Positions 25,725 through 34,258 of a stretch of DNA of 35,297 nucleotides are shown one piece after another. A program made the translations under genes and the position numbers. Source of the DNA: VRUE01 sp035266685 (lineage in GTDB: Bacteria > Actinomycetota > Thermoleophilia > Solirubrobacterales > 70-9); NCBI GenBank assembly GCA_035266685.1, contig DATFMX010000099.1:1-35297 (forward strand), read 5' to 3'. The notes below the pieces were generated by a model, which saw only the letters and a program-made list of their open reading frames with translations, was not told the origin of the DNA and made no database searches. Positions within the stretch are counted from its first letter, which is position 1. Each line of letters opens with the position of its first letter.

Positions 25725-26495
25725 ATCGGCGTCCTGCGCAACCTCGAGAGTCGGATCGAAGGCCTGGTCGAGGGGGTATTCAGCCGCGCCTTCAGCTCCG
25801 AGGTGCAGCCGGTCGAACTGGCGCGCAAGCTGGCCAAGGAGATGGACGCGCACAAGACCGCCGGGATCGCCCGCGTCTACGTGCCGAACGAGTACACGGT
25901 CTTCCTCTCGGACAAGGACCGCGGCCGGCTCGAGGGCTATGAGCGCTCGCTCGAGCAGGAGCTCTCCGGCTACCTGCTGGAGCACGCGCGGCGCCGCGGC
26001 TACGACTTGCTGACCCGGCCGACCGTCGCCTTCGAGACCGACGAGCGGCTGCGGCTCGGCGAGTTCGGGATCCAGCCGCGCATGGTGAAGCCGCCGGCGC
26101 ACGAGGGCGAGGCGCCGAGCCAGGGCGAGGAGGGCCACACGATGGTCTACTCGGCCGTGCGCGAGTCGCCGGCGCAACCGGAGGAGCGACCCTCGCACCG
26201 CGCCGAAGTGACCAGCCGCGCGATCGTCACCGTCGACGACCGCCGTTACGTGCTCGACGGCGAGCGCTCGACGATCGGCCGCGCGCGCGACGCCGACTGC
26301 GTCCTGCGCGACCCCAACGTCTCCCGCCACCACGCCGAGCTGCGCCGCTCTTCGCGCGGCGAGTGGACGATCGCCGACCTCGGCTCGACCAACGGGATCG
26401 AGGTCAACGGCCGCCGCGTCGGCTCGACCCGGCTCAAGTCCGGCGACCAGGTCACGGTGGGCACGACGACCTTCCGTTTCGACGTCGAGCAGTAG
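25725..26495 (+). CDS. fhaA: FhaA-type protein (DUF3662 + FHA domain)
   Basis: 256 residues if translation starts at ATC 25725, reading (M)GVLRNLESRIEGLVEGVFSRAF, which matches how FhaA proteins begin (MGxLxRxExRLExLVEG). The frame is stopped at 25713 and the next standard start is GTG 25803, which would delete ~26 conserved residues. A TAGGAT -10 lies 6 nt before the ATC, a leaderless layout. N-terminal DUF3662: VQPVELARKLAKEMD, then VYVPNEYTVFLS. C-terminal FHA: STIGRARDADCVLRDPNVSRHHAELRR and DLGSTNGIEVNG. FHA binds pThr from the local kinases; in mycobacteria FhaA links to the MurJ/wall pathway. Confidence 0.88.
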   Translation: MGVLRNLESRIEGLVEGVFSRAFSSEVQPVELARKLAKEMDAHKTAGIARVYVPNEYTVFLSDKDRGRLEGYERSLEQELSGYLLEHARRRGYDLLTRPTVAFETDERLRLGEFGIQPRMVKPPAHEGEAPSQGEEGHTMVYSAVRESPAQPEERPSHRAEVTSRAIVTVDDRRYVLDGERSTIGRARDADCVLRDPNVSRHHAELRRSSRGEWTIADLGSTNGIEVNGRRVGSTRLKSGDQVTVGTTTFRFDVEQ

Positions 26496-26523
26496 CGCCT
26501 CAGTTGGCTCTAGGGTGCCGGGG

Positions 26524-27003
26524 GTGGACTACGAACCGATCTCCGTTGCGCTGAAGTTCGGCTTCCTCGCCGTCCTCTACCTGTTCCTGCTCTGGATCGC
26601 GCGCAGCGCGCTGAAGGACCTGCGGCGCACGGTCTCCCCGGCGCCCGACGCGACCGGCTTCCATCCCGTGCCGGCCTACGAAGGCGCCCCGGCGAGCGGC
26701 GGCGACGCCTGGCTGGTGGCGCTGCGCGGCGGCGGCCTGCGCGAGGGCGAGCGCTTCGACCTCTTCGGCGGGCTCTCGATCGGCCGCTCGCAGGAGGCCG
26801 ACCTGCCGATCGAGGACCGCTACGCCTCCGGCCTGCACGTGAGGGTCTTCTCGCGCGATGGGCACGCCTACGTCGAAGACATGAGCTCGACCAACGGCAC
26901 GCTGCTCAACGACGCCGAGCTGCACGGCGAAGCGGAGCTGATCGACGGTGACACGATCCGCATCGGCGACACCGAGTTCAGGTTCGAGGCGGGAGGAGTC
27001 TAG
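26524..27003 (+). CDS. fhaB: FhaB-type FHA-domain protein with N-terminal TM
   Basis: 159 residues from GTG 26524; TAGGGT lies 7 nt before it and a second GTG at 26515 is an alternative start. Residues ~8-28 form one TM (VALKFGFLAVLYLFLLWIA). The C-terminal FHA domain reads LSIGRSQEADLPIEDRYASGLHVRVF, then DMSSTNGTLLND. FhaB (FipA in mycobacteria) reads phosphothreonine at division and growth sites. The N-terminus is typical of the family. It lies between fhaA and pstP, spacings 28 and 2 nt. Confidence 0.93.
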   Translation: MDYEPISVALKFGFLAVLYLFLLWIARSALKDLRRTVSPAPDATGFHPVPAYEGAPASGGDAWLVALRGGGLREGERFDLFGGLSIGRSQEADLPIEDRYASGLHVRVFSRDGHAYVEDMSSTNGTLLNDAELHGEAELIDGDTIRIGDTEFRFEAGGV

Positions 27004-27005
27004 GC

Positions 27006-28187
27006 TTGCTGCGGATCGACGACCAGGCCTTTCGCACCGACACCGGTCGCCAGCGCAGCGAGAACGAGGACTCGCTCTTCGTCCGTGCGCCGATCTTCGT
27101 CGTCGCCGACGGGATGGGCGGCGCGCAGGCGGGTGAGGTCGCCTCGAAGACGGCTGCCGAGGCCTTCGACCGCGACCTGCCCGAGGCGCCGGCGGAGGGC
27201 TTCCTGCGCGAGACGATCGAGGAGGCGAACCGGCGCATCCACGAGCTCGCTCGCGCCGATCCCTCGCGGGCCGGGATGGGGACGACGATCACCGCGGCGA
27301 TCGTCGACGCGCGCGCCGAAGAGGTCGGCATCGGCCATGTCGGCGACAGCCGCGCCTACCGGCTGCGGCGCGGCAGGCTCGAGCGGCTGACCCGCGACCA
27401 CTCGCTGGTCGAGGAGATGCGGCGCAAAGGGCAGATCACCGACGCCCAGGCGGAGGACCACCCGCAGCGCTCGATCATCACCCGGGCGCTCGGCCCCGAG
27501 CCCGAAGTCGAGGTCGACCTGCAGACCGTGCCCGCCTCCCCCGGCGACGTCTTCCTGCTCTGCTCGGACGGGCTGACGACGATGGTCAAGGAGGAGCGGA
27601 TCGCCGCCGTGCTCGCGGCGGCCGGCTCGATGCGCGAGGCCGTGCGCACGCTGGTCGACGAGGCCAACGGCGCCGGCGGGCGCGACAACATCACCGCGCT
27701 CGCCTTCCGCCTCGCCGATGCCTCGGCGCCGCTCGGCGAGCGCGCCGAGGACGCGACCCTGGTCGGCGCCGCGGCCGAGGAGGCGGGGCTGACCGCGACC
27801 GAGGTGCGGCGCCGGGCCGCCGCGGAGGCGGCGCGCGGACGGCGCGAGCAGCAGGCCGCCAAGCGTCCACGCCGCGGCCTGCGCACGGCGGCCAAGCTGC
27901 TCGCCGTGGTCGCGATCCTCGCGGCGATCGCCTTCGGCGCCTGGTACGGCAATCGCCAGGCCTGGTTCCTCGGCACCGACGACAGCGGACGCGTCGCCCT
28001 CTACCGCGGCCTGCCCTACGAACTGCCCTTCGGCATCGAGCTCTACGAAGAGCGCTACGCCAGCCCGGTACAGACCGCGGCGCTGAACCGCAAGCGCCGC
28101 GACGCGGTCCTCGGCCACGATGTGCGCTCGCAGGCCGACGCCGCCTCACTGCTCGAAGACATCGAACGCAGCCAGGGGATTCCTTGA
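27006..28187 (+). CDS. pstP: PP2C-family Ser/Thr phosphatase (PstP)
   Basis: 393 residues from TTG at 27006, with GGAGGAG 8 nt upstream. Motifs: ENEDS (19-23), VVADGMGG (32-39, metal Asp35), GMGTTITAAIV, VGDSRAYRLR, LTRDHSLV, CSDGLTTMV and GRDNITAL, all metal/phosphate residues of PPM enzymes. After the catalytic domain comes an Ala/Arg-rich linker, a TM (LLAVVAILAAIAFGAWYG) and a ~70-residue extracytoplasmic tail. It dephosphorylates the cluster kinases and their targets. Its TGA overlaps the rodA TTG. Confidence 0.95.
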   Translation: MLRIDDQAFRTDTGRQRSENEDSLFVRAPIFVVADGMGGAQAGEVASKTAAEAFDRDLPEAPAEGFLRETIEEANRRIHELARADPSRAGMGTTITAAIVDARAEEVGIGHVGDSRAYRLRRGRLERLTRDHSLVEEMRRKGQITDAQAEDHPQRSIITRALGPEPEVEVDLQTVPASPGDVFLLCSDGLTTMVKEERIAAVLAAAGSMREAVRTLVDEANGAGGRDNITALAFRLADASAPLGERAEDATLVGAAAEEAGLTATEVRRRAAAEAARGRREQQAAKRPRRGLRTAAKLLAVVAILAAIAFGAWYGNRQAWFLGTDDSGRVALYRGLPYELPFGIELYEERYASPVQTAALNRKRRDAVLGHDVRSQADAASLLEDIERSQGIP

Positions 28188-29494
28188 ACGCGCTGCGGTC
28201 TCCCGCGCGCAACCGTGAGCTGCTGGCGCTGATCCCGGTCGCGCTGCTGCTCAGCGCCGGCTTCGCCGCGGTCTTCGCGCAGGAGAACGCGCGGCTCGGC
28301 AACCTCAGCCTCGTCTACGGCGCCTACTTCCTCGCCGTCTGCCTGGCGACCCACGCCTACCTGCGGATGCGGCTGCCCGACGCCGACCCCTACCTCTTCC
28401 CGCTGGTCGCCCTCCTGACCGCCTTCGGCCTGGTGATGGTCTACCGGATCGACGAGAGCCTCGCCCGCGACCAGGCCAACTGGTTCGTGCTCGGCCTCGT
28501 CCTCTTCGCGCTGACGATCCACTTCCTGCGCGACTACGACGTACTCGAGCGCTACCGCTACACGATCGCCGGCGCCGGCCTGCTGCTGCTGCTGGCGCCG
28601 CGCCTGCCCGGGATCGGCCAGCAGGTCAACGGCGCCTACCTCGGAGTGAAGCTCGGCCCGCTCGCCTTCCAGCCGGCCGAGTTCTCGAAGATCTGCCTCG
28701 TCGTCTTCCTCGCCAGCTACCTGCGCGAGCATCGCGAGGTGCTGATCGTCGGCGCGCGGCGCGTGCTCGGCGTCACCCTGCCGCCGCTCAAGCACCTCGG
28801 GCCGCTGCTGGTCGTCTGGGGGGCGTCGATGCTGATGCTCGTCTTCATCCGCGACCTCGGCAGCTCGCTGATGTTCTTCGCCGCCTTCCTCGCGCTGCTC
28901 TACGTGGCGACCGGGCGCTTCTCCTTCGTCGTCATCGGCATGGCGCTGTTCCTGCTCGGCGCCTGGTTCTTCGCCTCGACCGTTCCCCATGTCCACGACC
29001 GGGTCGAGATCTGGCTCAACCCCTACAACGAACCGGCGGGCAACGGGTACCAGATCCTGCAGTCGATCTTCGCCCAGGCCGACGGCGGCCTGTTCGGCAA
29101 GGGGTTCGGCCAGGCGCTGATCGACTTCCCCGGCACGCACAGGGCGCTGCTGCCGGCTGCGCAGACCGACACGATCTACTCGCTGATCGTCAACGAGCTC
29201 GGCCTCTTCGGCGCCTGCGGGGTGATCCTCACCTACCTGCTGGTCTCGGCGCGCGGCTTCAAGATCGCCCTGCTCGCCGACGACGGCTTCTCGAAGCTGC
29301 TCGCGACGGGCCTCACGGCGGTCTTCGCGATCCAGGCCTTCGTGATCGTCGGCGGCGTCACCCGGGTGATCCCGCTGACCGGCGTCACCCTGCCCTTCAT
29401 CAGCTACGGCGGCAGCTCGATCGTCGCCAACTTCGTCCTCCTGGCGCTGCTGCTGCTGATCTCCGACCGCGCCCGACGCGAGGCGGCCAGGTGA
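28184..29494 (+). CDS. rodA: SEDS peptidoglycan glycosyltransferase (RodA/FtsW)
   Basis: 436 residues from TTG at 28184. About ten to twelve TMs. SEDS marks: LGPLAFQPAEFSKICLVVFLASYL, IRDLGSSLMFFAAFLALLY (catalytic Asp of SEDS), a long loop with GYQILQSIFAQADGGLFGKGFGQ, and TDTIYSLIVNELGLFGACG. The C-terminal motif GVTLPFISYGGSSIVANF is complete. It polymerises lipid II with its class B PBP partner, whose gene follows with a GTGA overlap. The placement beside pbpA and pstP points to RodA rather than FtsW. Confidence 0.95.
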   Translation: MNALRSPARNRELLALIPVALLLSAGFAAVFAQENARLGNLSLVYGAYFLAVCLATHAYLRMRLPDADPYLFPLVALLTAFGLVMVYRIDESLARDQANWFVLGLVLFALTIHFLRDYDVLERYRYTIAGAGLLLLLAPRLPGIGQQVNGAYLGVKLGPLAFQPAEFSKICLVVFLASYLREHREVLIVGARRVLGVTLPPLKHLGPLLVVWGASMLMLVFIRDLGSSLMFFAAFLALLYVATGRFSFVVIGMALFLLGAWFFASTVPHVHDRVEIWLNPYNEPAGNGYQILQSIFAQADGGLFGKGFGQALIDFPGTHRALLPAAQTDTIYSLIVNELGLFGACGVILTYLLVSARGFKIALLADDGFSKLLATGLTAVFAIQAFVIVGGVTRVIPLTGVTLPFISYGGSSIVANFVLLALLLLISDRARREAAR

Positions 29495-30954
29495 ACCGGC
29501 AGATCGTCAAGCTCTTCGGCCTGATCGTCGTGCTGTTCGCGGTGCTGATCGGCTTTACGTCCTACTGGGCCGTTTTCGACGCGAAGGCGCTGAAGGGCAA
29601 GGAAGCCAACGCGCGCCCGCTGCTCGAGCAGCAGCAGATCAGGCGCGGTCGCATCCTCGCCGCTGACGGAACGGTGCTGGCAAAGTCGGTCGCCAAGGGC
29701 CACGGCGCCGGCCGGCGCTACAGCCGCCGCTACCCGCAGAGCTCGCTCTACGGCCACCCGATCGGCTACAGCTTCGTCCGCCAGGGCGACAGCGAGTTCG
29801 AGAAATTCCACAACGACGAACTGGTCGGCAGCGAATCGGAATTCGGCTCGATCCTCGAGCAGCTCTCCGGGCGCAGCCAGGAAGGCGACGACATCGTCAC
29901 CAACATCGACCCCGCGGCGCAGCAGGTCGCGATGTCCTCGCTGCAGGAACAGGGCTTCGGCGCAGTGGTCGCGATCGAGCCCGCCAGCGGCCGGGTCGAG
30001 GTGCTGGCGTCCAACCCGCCGTATGACCCGAACCGTGTCCCCTACGAACTTGAAAAGTTCAACCTCAACACCCTCGAAAGGCCGCTGTTCGACCGAGCGA
30101 CCCAGGGCACCTACCCGCCCGGTTCGACCTTCAAGGTGGTGACCGCGGCGGCCGGCCTCGACTCGGGCCTGATCACGCCGCAGACCGCCTTCGCCGCGCC
30201 CTCGCCGCTGGAAGTCGAAGCGCAGCCGCTGGAAAACGACTTCAACGAAAGCTTCCCGCCGATCTCGCTCGACACGGCGCTGACCAGCTCGGTCAACACC
30301 TGGTTCGCCCAGCTCGGGCAGAAACTCGGCGAGAGCACGCTGTTCGAATACATGGACCGCTTCGGTTTCAACTCGACCCCGGCGATCGATCTGCCGAGCG
30401 ATCAGGTCTACAAGAGCGGCGTCTACGACGAAGAAGAACTGCTCGGCCCCGGCGACCCGGTCGACATCGCGCGCGTTGCGATGGGCCAGGAGCGGCTGGC
30501 GGTGACGCCGTTGCAGATGGCCGAGGTCGCCGCCGCGGTGGCCAACGGCGGCAAGCTGATGAAGCCGCAGATCTGGAGCCGCGTGATCGACCCCGACGGG
30601 CGCGTGACGAAGCGGCTCGACCCCTCCGAGTACAGCCGGCCGATCGACGGCCAGACGGCGGAAGAGCTGACGACGGCGATGCAAGGCGTGGTCAGCGAAG
30701 GCACCGGCACCAACGCGGCGATTCCGGGCGTCCAGGTGGCGGGCAAGACGGGCACGGCGGAAACGCCGGGCAACGAATCGTGCGGCGGCGGCGAAGCGGA
30801 GAACCAGGCCTGGTTCATCGGCTTCGCTCCGGCGGAAGACCCGCAGGTCGCGATCGCGGCGACGGTCGAGTGCACCGAACGGTTCGGCAACGACGCGGCG
30901 GCGCCGATCTTCAAGGCCGTGGCGGAATCCATCCTCGCAAGCGAAGGGAGTTGA
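29491..30954 (+). CDS. pbpA: Class B penicillin-binding protein (PbpA)
   Basis: 487 residues from GTG at 29491. One N-terminal TM (LFGLIVVLFAVLIGFTSYW), a pedestal domain (RRGRILAADGTVLAKS), then a transpeptidase domain with STFK (Ser212), SVN (267-269) and KTG (419-421). It cross-links the glycan made by RodA and is beta-lactam-sensitive. A Cys-containing stretch (NESCGGGEAEN, later VECTE) near the KTG end may form a disulfide. The gene is coupled to rodA and followed 2 nt later by the PASTA kinase. Glu codons are mainly GAA, unlike the flanking rodA and ddl. Confidence 0.95.
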   Translation: MNRQIVKLFGLIVVLFAVLIGFTSYWAVFDAKALKGKEANARPLLEQQQIRRGRILAADGTVLAKSVAKGHGAGRRYSRRYPQSSLYGHPIGYSFVRQGDSEFEKFHNDELVGSESEFGSILEQLSGRSQEGDDIVTNIDPAAQQVAMSSLQEQGFGAVVAIEPASGRVEVLASNPPYDPNRVPYELEKFNLNTLERPLFDRATQGTYPPGSTFKVVTAAAGLDSGLITPQTAFAAPSPLEVEAQPLENDFNESFPPISLDTALTSSVNTWFAQLGQKLGESTLFEYMDRFGFNSTPAIDLPSDQVYKSGVYDEEELLGPGDPVDIARVAMGQERLAVTPLQMAEVAAAVANGGKLMKPQIWSRVIDPDGRVTKRLDPSEYSRPIDGQTAEELTTAMQGVVSEGTGTNAAIPGVQVAGKTGTAETPGNESCGGGEAENQAWFIGFAPAEDPQVAIAATVECTERFGNDAAAPIFKAVAESILASEGS

Positions 30955-30956
30955 GC

Positions 30957-32828
30957 GTGTCGGCTGAAGTCGGCGAAGGTAGCGTCATCGACGGGAGGTA
31001 CCGGCTGCTGCGCCGGATCGGCTCGGGCGGCATGGCCGATGTCTGGCTGGCCGAGGACCCCGACCTGCAGCGGCGCGTCGCGCTCAAGGTCCTGCACCGG
31101 CGCTTCGCCCAGGACCGCGAGTTCGTCGAGCGCTTCGAACGCGAGGCCGAGGCGGCGGCGGGGCTCTCGCACCCCAACGTGGTCGCCGTCTTCGACCGCG
31201 GCGACGTCGAAGGCACCCACTACATCGCGATGCAGCTGCTCGAGGGGCGGACCTTGAAGGAGCTGATCGACCAGGGGCTGACCCCGGAGCAGTCGGTCAG
31301 CCTGATCCGCCAAGTGCTGGAGGGCGCCGGCTACGCGCACCGGCACGGCGTCGTCCACCGCGACCTGAAGCCGCAGAACGTGATCGTCGATGACGACGGC
31401 CTGGCGACGGTGACTGACTTCGGCATCGCCCGCGCCGGCGCCTCGGAGATCACCCAGGCGGGCTCGGTGATGGGGACGCCGCACTACCTCTCGCCCGAGC
31501 AGGCGCAGGGCCAGGCGGTGACCGCGGTCTCCGACCTCTACTCGATCGGCGTGGTGCTCTACGAGGCGTTGGCCGGGCGGGTGCCCTTCGAGGCCGAGTC
31601 GGCGGTGGCGATCGCGATGAAACAGGTCTCGCACACGCCGCAGCGTCCGAGCTCGATCAACCCCGCGGTCACACCGGCGCTCGACGCCGTCGTCATGCGG
31701 GCGCTGGAAAAGGACCCCGGACAGCGCTTCCAGAGCGCCGAGGCGTTCATCGCGGCGCTCGACGCGGCGGCGCGCGAACCGGGCGGCGGTGGGGGCACGG
31801 CGTCCTTCGCGCCGCTGCCGCCGCCGGTCGTCGGCCCCGGCGAGGCGCTTGCGGCCGAGCCCGACGAGGAGGAGGAGCGACGCAGGCGGCGCCGCAGGAT
31901 CTGGTGGACGCTGGCGGCGATCGCCGTGCTGATCGGGGCGTTGGTCGGCTGGGGCCTCTCACGAGACACGACGACCGAAGTGCCGAGCGTGACCGGCGAA
32001 ATGCGGAGCGCGGCGACCGAACGGCTCGAACGGAACGGGTTCTCCGTCGCCAAGCCCGTCTACGTGCGCCGCGAAGTTGCCGCCAACACCGTGCTCGAGC
32101 AGGACCCGCCGGCCGGCGGGGCGTCGCTCGACTGCGCCTTCCTCAGCTGGTTCTGCTCGAAGCCGAAGGTGGCGCTGACCGTCAGCGCCGGGCCGGGCAG
32201 CGGCAGGGTGCCGGGCGGCCTCTCCGGCGTGCCGGTCGAAGAAGCCGTGGAACGGGTCGAAGATGCGGGCTTCGAGCCGAAGGTCGAACGGGTCAACTCC
32301 GAAGCGGTGGAAGAAGGCTCGGTGATTCGCACCGAACCCTCCGGCGGCAGCACGGCGACCCGCGGCTCGACCGTCCTGCTCGTCGTCTCCAAGGGGCAGA
32401 AGCTGAGCAAGGTGCCGGTGCTCGTCGGCACGCAGCGCTCGGTCGCCGTGCAGCAGATCCGCGGCCACGGATTCAGCCCCAGCGTCGAAGAAGAAGAAAG
32501 CGCCAAGCCCGCGGGCGAGGTGATCCGCCAGTCGCCGAGCGCCGGCACGAAGCTGGCGGGCGGCTCGACCGTCGGCATCGTCGTCTCGGCCGGCGTCGAA
32601 GAAGCGAAGGTGCCGAACGTGATCGGCTCCGAACGGCGCGAAGCGGTGGAAGCGCTGCGCGAAGCGGGGCTCGAACCGAGCGTGCGCGAAGAAGAAACCG
32701 AAGTGACGCAGCAGATCGGCCGCGTGCTCGACCAGTTCCCGCCGCCGGGCTCGAAGGTCGAATCGGGCTCGCAGGTGACGATCACGGTCGGCAAGCGGGC
32801 GGCGGAAGGCGGCGAAGCCTTCGAATGA
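30957..32828 (+). CDS. pknB: PASTA-domain Ser/Thr kinase (PknB-like)
   Basis: 623 residues from GTG at 30957, with AGGGAG 6 nt upstream. Kinase domain ~15-275: IGSGGMADVWLAED, RVALKVLHRRF, GVVHRDLKPQNVIV, TDFGIARA, GTPHYLSPEQA. A juxtamembrane Pro/Arg segment leads to a TM (WWTLAAIAVLIGALVGWGL, ~315-336). Four extracytoplasmic PASTA repeats follow (VPSVTG..., VPGGLSGVPVEEA..., VPVLVGTQRS..., VPNVIGSERRE...). The first repeat has an insert with two Cys (LDCAFLSWFCSKPK). PASTA domains sense muropeptides/lipid II. Glu codons switch from GAG in the kinase to GAA in the PASTA part. Confidence 0.96.
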   Translation: MSAEVGEGSVIDGRYRLLRRIGSGGMADVWLAEDPDLQRRVALKVLHRRFAQDREFVERFEREAEAAAGLSHPNVVAVFDRGDVEGTHYIAMQLLEGRTLKELIDQGLTPEQSVSLIRQVLEGAGYAHRHGVVHRDLKPQNVIVDDDGLATVTDFGIARAGASEITQAGSVMGTPHYLSPEQAQGQAVTAVSDLYSIGVVLYEALAGRVPFEAESAVAIAMKQVSHTPQRPSSINPAVTPALDAVVMRALEKDPGQRFQSAEAFIAALDAAAREPGGGGGTASFAPLPPPVVGPGEALAAEPDEEEERRRRRRRIWWTLAAIAVLIGALVGWGLSRDTTTEVPSVTGEMRSAATERLERNGFSVAKPVYVRREVAANTVLEQDPPAGGASLDCAFLSWFCSKPKVALTVSAGPGSGRVPGGLSGVPVEEAVERVEDAGFEPKVERVNSEAVEEGSVIRTEPSGGSTATRGSTVLLVVSKGQKLSKVPVLVGTQRSVAVQQIRGHGFSPSVEEEESAKPAGEVIRQSPSAGTKLAGGSTVGIVVSAGVEEAKVPNVIGSERREAVEALREAGLEPSVREEETEVTQQIGRVLDQFPPPGSKVESGSQVTITVGKRAAEGGEAFE

Positions 32829-33793
32829 GGGTCGCGGTGCTCAGCGGCGGTCGCTCCTCCGAGCACGACGTCTCGCTGCGCTCCGGCGAGGCGGTGGCGC
32901 GCGGGCTGGGGGACGCCGGCCACGAGCCGCTGGCGGTGACGATCGCGCGGGACGGCGGCTGGAGCTACGACGGCGCGCCGGTCGAGCTCTCGCCGGCCGG
33001 CGGGCTGCTCGGCGCCGACGCGGCGTTTCCCGCCCTGCACGGTCCCTTCGGCGAGGACGGCAGCGTGCAGGGCGTGCTCGAGTGGCTCGACCTACCCTAC
33101 GTCGGCTCCGATGTGCTCGCCTCGGCGATCTGCATGGACAAGCTGACGCTGAAGCGGCTGTTCGCCGAGGCCGGCCTGCCGCAGGTCGAGTTCGTCGGCG
33201 CCGGCGAGCCCGGCTGGCGCGAGCGCTGCGCGGAGCTCGGCCTGCCGCTCTGGGTGAAGCCCTCGCGGCTCGGCTCGAGCGTCGGCATCAGCAGGGTCGA
33301 GAGCCTCGGCGAGGAGCTCGACCGGGCGGTCGAGCTGGCGCTGCGCCACGACCCGCGGGTGATCGTCGAGGCCTCGGCGCACGGCCGCGAGGTCGAGTGC
33401 TCGCTGCTCGGCAACGAGGCGGTCGAGGCCTCCCAGCCCGGCGAGGTCGTCGCGCACGGCGACTGGTACGACTACGAGACCAAGTACAGCGACGGGGGCA
33501 TGGAGTTGATCGTCCCCGCCCCGCTGGACCCCGAGCAGACGACCCTCCTGCGCGAGCTGGCGATCGAGTCCTTCCGCCTCGGCGGCTGCGCCGGCCTCGC
33601 CCGCTGCGACTTCTTCGTCGAGCCCGACGGCCAGATCCTCGTCAACGAGCTGAACACCATGCCCGGCTTCACCGAGACAAGCGTCTACGCCAAGCTATGG
33701 GAGTCCACCGACCTCCCCTACCCAGCCCTATGCGACCGCCTGGTCAACCTGGCGATAGAGCGCCACGCCAAAGCCCGGTCGTACGAGTATTAG
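32825..33793 (+). CDS. ddl: D-alanine--D-alanine ligase, paralogue 2
   Basis: 322 residues from ATG at 32825, overlapping the pknB stop (ATGA). Motifs are canonical: SGGRSSEHDVSLRSG, LHGPFGEDGSVQG, LPYVGSD, Gly loop KPSRLGSSVGIS, the omega loop DWYDYETKY with Tyr and Lys as in E. coli DdlB, and VNELNTMPGFTETSVY. This is the more standard of the two ligases in the window and the one in the wall operon, so it is the better housekeeping Ddl candidate. A strong terminator follows. Confidence 0.95.
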   Translation: MRVAVLSGGRSSEHDVSLRSGEAVARGLGDAGHEPLAVTIARDGGWSYDGAPVELSPAGGLLGADAAFPALHGPFGEDGSVQGVLEWLDLPYVGSDVLASAICMDKLTLKRLFAEAGLPQVEFVGAGEPGWRERCAELGLPLWVKPSRLGSSVGISRVESLGEELDRAVELALRHDPRVIVEASAHGREVECSLLGNEAVEASQPGEVVAHGDWYDYETKYSDGGMELIVPAPLDPEQTTLLRELAIESFRLGGCAGLARCDFFVEPDGQILVNELNTMPGFTETSVYAKLWESTDLPYPALCDRLVNLAIERHAKARSYEY

Positions 33794-33814
33794 CCGACGA
33801 GCTTCGCAATAAGG

Positions 33815-33837
33815 AAGACCCGCCGAAGCGGGTCTTT
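33815..33837 (+). terminator. Terminator of the wall/kinase operon
   Basis: AAGACCCGC/GCGGGTCTT, 9-bp perfect stem, CGAA tetraloop, ending in TTT. It lies 21 nt after the ddl stop. The symmetric arms could also work on the other strand. Confidence 0.75.
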
Positions 33838-34084
33838 CGGCGATTGGTCAGATCGCGGGGCACGTTCGAGGTACAAGCTGATCGTAGCGTTCGGAGCAGC
33901 GATTCTCGTTGGAACCGGTCGAGACGCTGAGCCCGCGGATCTTGCCGAGCACACCGCCGGATCCCCTTGATCTCGCCTGATGTGACCCACTTTGCGGGCG
34001 TCTCCGACCGATTTTCGACGCGCTCGCAATCATGCGAAACCGAGTGCGTGACCTGGCGGCCGCCCTTGATGCCGTCAAGCGCGG
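33838..34084. other. Intergenic stretch, possible gene remnant
   Basis: No complete gene is supported. A short plus frame ending at the TAG at 34086-34088 reads FDALAIMRNRVRDLAAALDAVKRG and looks protein-like, but it has no upstream start. It may be the 3' end of a decayed gene. No RNA gene recognised. Confidence 0.3.
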
Positions 34085-34240
34085 CTAGTGTGGATTCGTC
34101 TTTTGGGCCTTGCGAGCCGCCTTGAGCAGGTGCTCGGGCGCCTTGAGTCGTTCCAGCCGCTTGATGGCCTCCACCGACACGATCGCGGGCCCCGATCCCT
34201 CCTGAGACTGCTGAGTCACTTCGGGTTTCTGCGTTGCCAT
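34085..34240 (-). CDS. 51-residue small protein, unknown
   Basis: ATG at 34240 to TAG at 34085. The N-terminal half is Gln/Glu/Ser-rich and polar (MATQKPEVTQQSQEGSG). The C-terminal half is a basic amphipathic helix (VEAIKRLERLKAPEHLLKAA, then RKAQKTNPH). A purine-rich AGAGGGG lies ~10 nt upstream. It starts 18 nt after the stop of the membrane GAF-like gene, same strand, so the two form an operon. Function unknown; size, charge and pairing suggest a regulator or binding partner of the membrane protein. Confidence 0.55.
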   Translation of the reverse strand: MATQKPEVTQQSQEGSGPAIVSVEAIKRLERLKAPEHLLKAARKAQKTNPH

Positions 34241-34258
34241 GAAGATCTACCCCTCTCT

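Noticed and set aside
31904..32824. Upstream extension of the second ddl frame
   Set aside because: The extension is out of frame with the PASTA repeats it overlaps, is Arg-rich and has no motif; the ATG at 32825 is the ddl start.
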